This document shows positions 59,953 through 64,000 of a stretch of DNA of 64,000 nt, piece by piece. Source of the stretch: Terebella lapidaria. Taxonomy: Eukaryota; Annelida; Polychaeta; Terebellida; Terebellidae. The notes under the pieces are model-generated. The model saw nothing but the letters and a program-made list of their open reading frames with translations, did no database searches and was not told where the DNA came from. The translations under genes were made by a program, and so were the position numbers. The stretch spans positions 434,001 to 498,000 of the forward strand of contig OX424564.1 in the NCBI GenBank assembly GCA_949152475.1. Direction: 5' to 3'. How positions within the stretch are numbered: the first letter of the stretch is position 1; every line of letters starts with the position of its first letter.

Positions 59953-60789
59953 TCACCACAGGGGGCAAGGACCGCTCATACTCAGACTCTCCAGAGGACG
60001 AGGGTACCCACGAGGAGTACACCGCCGGACTCGAGGAGGACTCGCTGGAGCTGAGCCGCACCTCCGCTTCATATCCGCTTCATATACGGGACGCCCTCGC
60101 CGATAACGGCGGGTCCGCGCGCGGAGATGAGCCCTAAACGCTCCGGCCGCCGGGTTGTTAGAGGGGGCGGCGACCTGCGGTCTCCCCAGAACGTCCAATT
60201 CCGAGTCTGAGGACGAATCCGCGGCTTGCTGGAATGGCACCATCCCCGCACAGCCCGGATTCTTGCACTTATGACAACGGGACAGGCCGTCCGCATTGCC
60301 GTGCAACTTACCAGCGCGATGCTCTATCTGCATGTCATACTCCTGGAGTTTGACGAGCCACCGCGCCACCAAGCCATCGGCCTCACTATAGTTGAGGAGC
60401 CACCTCAGCGAACTGTGATCAGTCCGCAAGCGGAAATGGCGCCCCAACAAGTAATGCCGGAACCGCTTGGTCATCGTTACCACCGCGAGCAACTCGCGAT
60501 GAGTGGTACAGTAGTTCATTTGAGAGCGGCTCAAAGCCACACTCGCATAAGCTACTACCCGCTCTTGCCCGTCCACGATCTGCGAGAGGACACCGCCGAG
60601 TGCAAAGTTACTCGCGTCAGTGTCCAGGATGAACTCGCAGTCCGGACGAGGGTGCCGCAGCACCGGGGCCCGAGAAGGCGTCAGCCTGCTCGGCGGACCA
60701 AACAAAATCGGCGCCCTTTTCCGTGAGGATAGTAAGGGGACGCGCGATCTCCGCAAAGCCGCGAATAAACCTGCGGTGGTAGCTAGCAA
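59953..60789 (-). pseudogene. RNase H domain of the gypsy-type element
   Basis: The coding part recognisable as retroelement RNase H begins at about 60640 with CEFILDTDASNFALGGVLSQ and runs through SRSQMNYCTTHRELLAVV, HYLLGRHFRLRTDHSSLRWL and HRAGKLHGNADGLSR. The catalytic pattern D...E...D (TDAS, HRELLA, RTDHSSL) and the final NADGLSR Asp are intact. It is in a different frame from the reverse transcriptase; upstream residues in this frame are out-of-frame translation. The frame ends at 59953 without an integrase zinc finger. Confidence 0.85.
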
Positions 60790-62824
60790 AGCCCAAGAAG
60801 GACCTCACGTCCGCCACGTTACATGGCGGAGGCCATTTCTGCACGGCCGCCACCTTTGCGGGGTCTGGTCTCACTCCGGTGCCCATTACCATGAAGCCCA
60901 AGTACAGGATTTCCTGCACGAATAGTTCGCACTTACTTGGCTTCAATTTAAGCCCTGCTCCGCGGATGCGATGGAGCACCATCTGGAGGTTGGTGAGGGT
61001 TTCCTCGAACGACCGGCCATACATTACCTTGAATTGGTAGAGCCCGTTCTTGGTAACGAAGGCAGTCTTCGCCCGATCACTCTCCTCCATCTCCACCTGC
61101 CAATACCCGGAGGCCAGATCCAAAGCACAAAAATAGTGCGACCCGGCCAGGGCATCGAAGGTATCTTCAATGTGCGGGAGAGGATATGAGTCCTTCCGCG
61201 TGGCATCGTTGAGTTTCCGATAGTCCACGCAGAACCTCCACGAGCCGTCCTTCTTCTTTACCATAACCACAGGACTGGCCCAAGGGCTGTCACTGGGTTC
61301 GATGATGTCCAAGTCGAGCATCTTTTGCACCTCCTGGTCTATGACCTCTTGGTGCACTATCGCTGCCCGACGAAGACGCTGCTTGAGAGGACGCTCGTCC
61401 ACGAGGTCGATGCGGTGTTTGGCGACGTCAGTCTTGCCAACCGCACCATCAGGACCCATGAACACATCCGCATACTGCAGCAGCAGTTTGCGGAGCGCTT
61501 GGCGCTGCTCTTCATCCAACCGGTCCTTCGGAACCCGAGATTCCAAATGATCCGGCAGGGTGAACGGGTCATCTCCGGCGACCGCCGTCGCGCATGCAGC
61601 GCAGCAGACAGGATCGTCGAGGAGGACACGACTCGAAGACGCGGGAGTAGCAGTAGCTGCTATGCATCCGCGCTTCAGTACAATCGGAGCATCCGTAGGA
61701 TTCACCACAAGGATGGGCATCGCACGGGGGTTGGACATGACCAGGGCCTCACCCAGCACGAGTCCGGTTCCTTCGGCAAAACTGCTCACGAGTTGCAATA
61801 TACACGGTCGACCATCGAGGGGCATGCGGGGACGACGCGGCCTCGCCTCAATGATCATCTCACTCATTGGCGGCACTACGACAGTGCGCGACGCCCGCAT
61901 TTGAAATGAATGCATCGGGCCCGAGCAGAAGAGAAAGTGTGTGTCCTCTCCCATCCGGAGTTCGCCAGCGCTAAAGTTGGCGGTCACCCGGTGGACCCGT
62001 AGAAAATTCATCCCAATAATCCCGGCCGCTCCGATATCCGCAACGATTGCCTCTGTCAGATACACCTTGTCCCCAAGGGTAATAGGCAGATCGATGATGC
62101 CATGGATACGGATGCGGTTGTCTCCCGCTCCGTAGAGCTTGTACAGTCCGGGATCCCGCAACTCAAGGTTGCGGAGCGCGGGCTCCTTCTTAAACGTTCC
62201 TGCGGCAACGAGGGTCACCTCCGAGCCAGAGTCCACGAGGAACCGGACCGGCTCCCATCCGAAGGACAGGGGCAGGTACCAGCAGGGGTCCCTCACCAGC
62301 GCGCAGGTAGGGCGATACCGTTCGCACGCGCTGGGCTCATCTACGGAGTCCTCGCCATCCGCCTCAGCCGCGGAGGAGCTAGACTGATCCCCAAGGACTA
62401 CTTCCGGAGAAGTCATATCAACTTGGGGTTCGTCCTGCTCATCAGCGGGTGGGGCGGCATCTTTTGCCACGGAACAACTATCCCCGGACGTAGTGTTGGT
62501 CGCCACCACGTCCGGATCTAGTTTCCCTGCCGCGGGTTCCGACCTTGCTGTCCCGGAGGACCAGACCGGAAGGAATTCCTCCGTTGCGGGCCAGGGAGGG
62601 CTCCCTGGTATCCGCGCGACCGCAGGCGTTCCAACAACTCCGGACACTTCAGCCAAAAGTGCCCCTGCTTTCCGCAGAAGTAACAGGGACGATTCTGAGC
62701 TGGTCCGGAGGTGAACGCGCAACATTCTGCGGGTCCCGGAGCTTCGATCCCGGCGCAGTGCGCAATCATCTGCATGGCGCCGAAATCGTATTCCTCCATG
62801 TCGCACTCGTCCGAGGACGAGCAC
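60617..62824 (-). pseudogene. Protease and reverse transcriptase of the gypsy-type element (catalytic core deleted)
   Basis: The 735-codon frame overlaps gag in another phase. The aspartic protease active site reads LVDSGSEVTLVA. Reverse transcriptase follows with SPWASPVVMVKKKDGSWRFC, DYRKLND, SYPLPHIEDTFDAL and FCALDLASGYWQVEM. After FKVM the sequence jumps straight to YGRSFEETL. The stretch that should hold the Y-x-D-D catalytic aspartates, some 30-40 residues, is missing in frame. Thumb-region blocks (GLKLKPSKCELF, EILYLGF, VRSFLGFASYHRRFI) are intact. The frame is lost after EQADAF. Confidence 0.88.
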
Positions 62825-63515
62825 GGCGCGGCGACTGGTGCCGCATGTGCGGGCGTCCCTGTGGAGGGTGCCGACGCACTAACCCACTGCGGGGTAGGTT
62901 CCCTGGCGGGTTCCCGGACGACCGGGTCCTGCCACGGGGTTACCTGCGATGCTTTGGCCGGAGGAGGGGTCGCCGCCTGCGCCGGAACAGCCGAGGCCGG
63001 AGCCGGGGCCGGAGGCAACTGTCTAGGGCGGACAACTACCTCGAGCGCAAGCGCGGAGTCTATTGCCTCCTCCATCGATCGCTTTTCATGGGTGGCCAGC
63101 CCGTATGCTAAGTGGTAAGGCTGGCCATCGATGAACTGATCGATCAGCATCGTTTCAAACCGTCTGGAGTCCATGTCCGGAAAAGCTCTCCGGCCGAGTA
63201 TGCGCAGGTTAAACGTATAGTCTGTCACGGACTCAGTCGGTTGGCGGGTACGCGCCTTGAACTCTCGTTCAGACTGCCGCCGATTGGTCGTCGGCGTGAA
63301 CAGCAGGCGAAGTTGACGGGCAACCTCGCCGAAAGTCACTGTTCCCACCGGCAGACACGGCATCACGCGGAGAGCTTTTCCTTCTAAGCTCCCCGCGAGG
63401 ACATGTCCAGCTTCATGCTGGGACCATCCTTCGTACACGGCGGTACGCCACACCTGGAGTAAGTAGTCCTCCAAGTCGGCGTTATCCCCGTTGAACCGTT
63501 TCCGCCACGAAGAGT
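62518..63515 (-). pseudogene. Gag of the gypsy-type element (5' truncated)
   Basis: Begins inside Gag at SSWRKRFNGDNADLEDY. The capsid-like core includes GKALRVMPCLP, ARQLRLLFTP, REFKARTRQPTESVTDY and MLIDQFIDGQPYHLAYG. A Pro/Ala-rich linker and one CCHC knuckle CYFCGKQGHFWLKC (C-x2-C-x4-H-x4-C) follow. The residues upstream of SSWRK in this frame are translated from the neighbouring ATACA tail and are not Gag. Confidence 0.85.
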
Positions 63516-63840
63516 ATTGTATTGTATTGTATTGTATTTTATTCGAGATGTGCATATAACATAATACATAATAATTCAAAATAGTACAAGAATATAGGAC
63601 ACATCCCAGGTGTTTACAAAAGCGTAGCTTGTAACCCGAGGGCTGTAAACACCTGTAATTAAAACCAGTTACCTCACCATATACACCACAAACATCATAT
63701 CCTTTACAATAAATTGTTGTTCCTTCCAGTCCGTCTAATACTCATAAACATCATATTGTTCTATATTTACATACTTTACAATATTATCCACTATATACTA
63801 TATACAAAATTTACTCTTTGATAATTTCGCTGAATATTCA
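63514..63840 (-). mobile_element. 3' end of a LINE-like (or SINE) element with AATAAA and an (ATACA)n tail
   Basis: Read on the minus strand, ATGCACATCTCG is followed by AATAAAATACAATACAATAC (tail 63514-63544). A poly(A)-signal-like end with a short 5-bp tandem tail is typical of non-LTR elements in invertebrates. It joins directly to the truncated gag at 63515, so it inserted into, or recombined with, the LTR element. The element's 5' limit is not seen. Confidence 0.5.
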
Positions 63841-64000
63841 CACACACACACACCTACACTCCCCCCCCCCCCCCCATTTTACCCACCTGCACACACACCT
63901 ACCCCCATACAACTCACACACAAACATCTACTGTACCCATCACGAGCCAATCACACACAACCAAGCCCCTTTACACCCACACACACAAACCCGCATCCCC
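63838..64000. repeat. CA-rich low-complexity tract with poly(C)
   Basis: A (CA)n run at about 63838-63853 and a C run near 63861-63875, then CA-rich sequence to the window end. No gene. Confidence 0.85.

Larger units (their letters stand above)
59953..63515 (-). mobile_element. Ty3/gypsy-type LTR retrotransposon remnant, gag-pol, defective
   Basis: Three overlapping minus-strand frames carry, in order, Gag with a CCHC zinc knuckle, protease, reverse transcriptase and RNase H. The 5' end of gag is cut at about 63515 by a LINE-like tail; integrase is absent. Defects are an internal deletion removing the catalytic core of the reverse transcriptase, a frameshift between reverse transcriptase and RNase H near 60690, loss of integrase, and missing flanking LTRs. 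The element cannot be autonomous. Confidence 0.9.

Noticed and set aside
60226..62714. Several plus-strand open frames of 60-190 codons
   Set aside because: They are antisense to the gag-pol frames, which carry recognisable domains.

Overview
This is a stretch of animal nuclear DNA. Spliced genes with GT-AG introns, a Ty3/gypsy-type retroelement, a LINE-like tail, MITEs and very large minisatellites are all visible. The gene content (tandem SLC5-type transporters, a secreted beta-lactamase-related protein, an intronless extended SDR reductase) suggests a marine invertebrate, most likely a mollusc or other lophotrochozoan. That assignment is inference; no species can be named from the sequence alone.

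Layout. (1) 1-16,268: the 3' two thirds of a sodium/solute symporter gene of the SLC5 family ("gene A", + strand), whose first seven exons lie upstream of the window. (2) 16,269-20,762: an intergenic stretch with a TA-flanked MITE and a long palindromic element. (3) 20,763-44,057: a complete 14-exon paralogue ("gene B", + strand). Its spliced exons keep one frame and give about 1,227 residues: a ~598-residue SLC5 core plus a ~629-residue hydrophilic tail containing twelve-and-a-half 18-residue repeats. (4) 47,275-49,625 (-): a two-exon secreted beta-lactamase-fold protein that has lost its catalytic serine. (5) 51,291-52,355 (+): an intronless DFR/CCR-like NADP-dependent reductase. (6) 54,233-55,937 (-): an unrecognised protein. 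(7) 56,627-64,000: an LTR copy, a decayed Ty3/gypsy gag-pol on the minus strand, and a LINE-like 3' tail.

Nearly half of the window is tandem repeat, and most of it sits inside the two SLC5 genes. The striking point is what the repeats are made of. In both paralogues the same intron (after the exon ending in the residues KADQ) starts with a 7.4-9.3 kb array whose 58/65-bp unit is the last part of that exon plus its own 5' splice site, copied well over 100 times. In gene A a second array (7.3 kb, 78/81-bp unit) is again the 3' end of an exon plus its 5' splice site; here the unit length is a multiple of three, so dozens of consecutive donors are in frame. A small four-copy array in the beta-lactamase-like gene does the same at a 3' splice site. 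Together these look like a recurrent process of tandem amplification across exon-intron junctions, giving ladders of candidate splice sites. Three further minisatellites (51, 21 and 46 bp) occupy gene B introns and do not contain exon sequence.

Exon boundaries were deduced from reading frame, splice consensus and exact length agreement between the two paralogues (89, 128, 158, 200 and 107 nt for exons 8-12). Family assignments are from recognised motifs, not from database searches.
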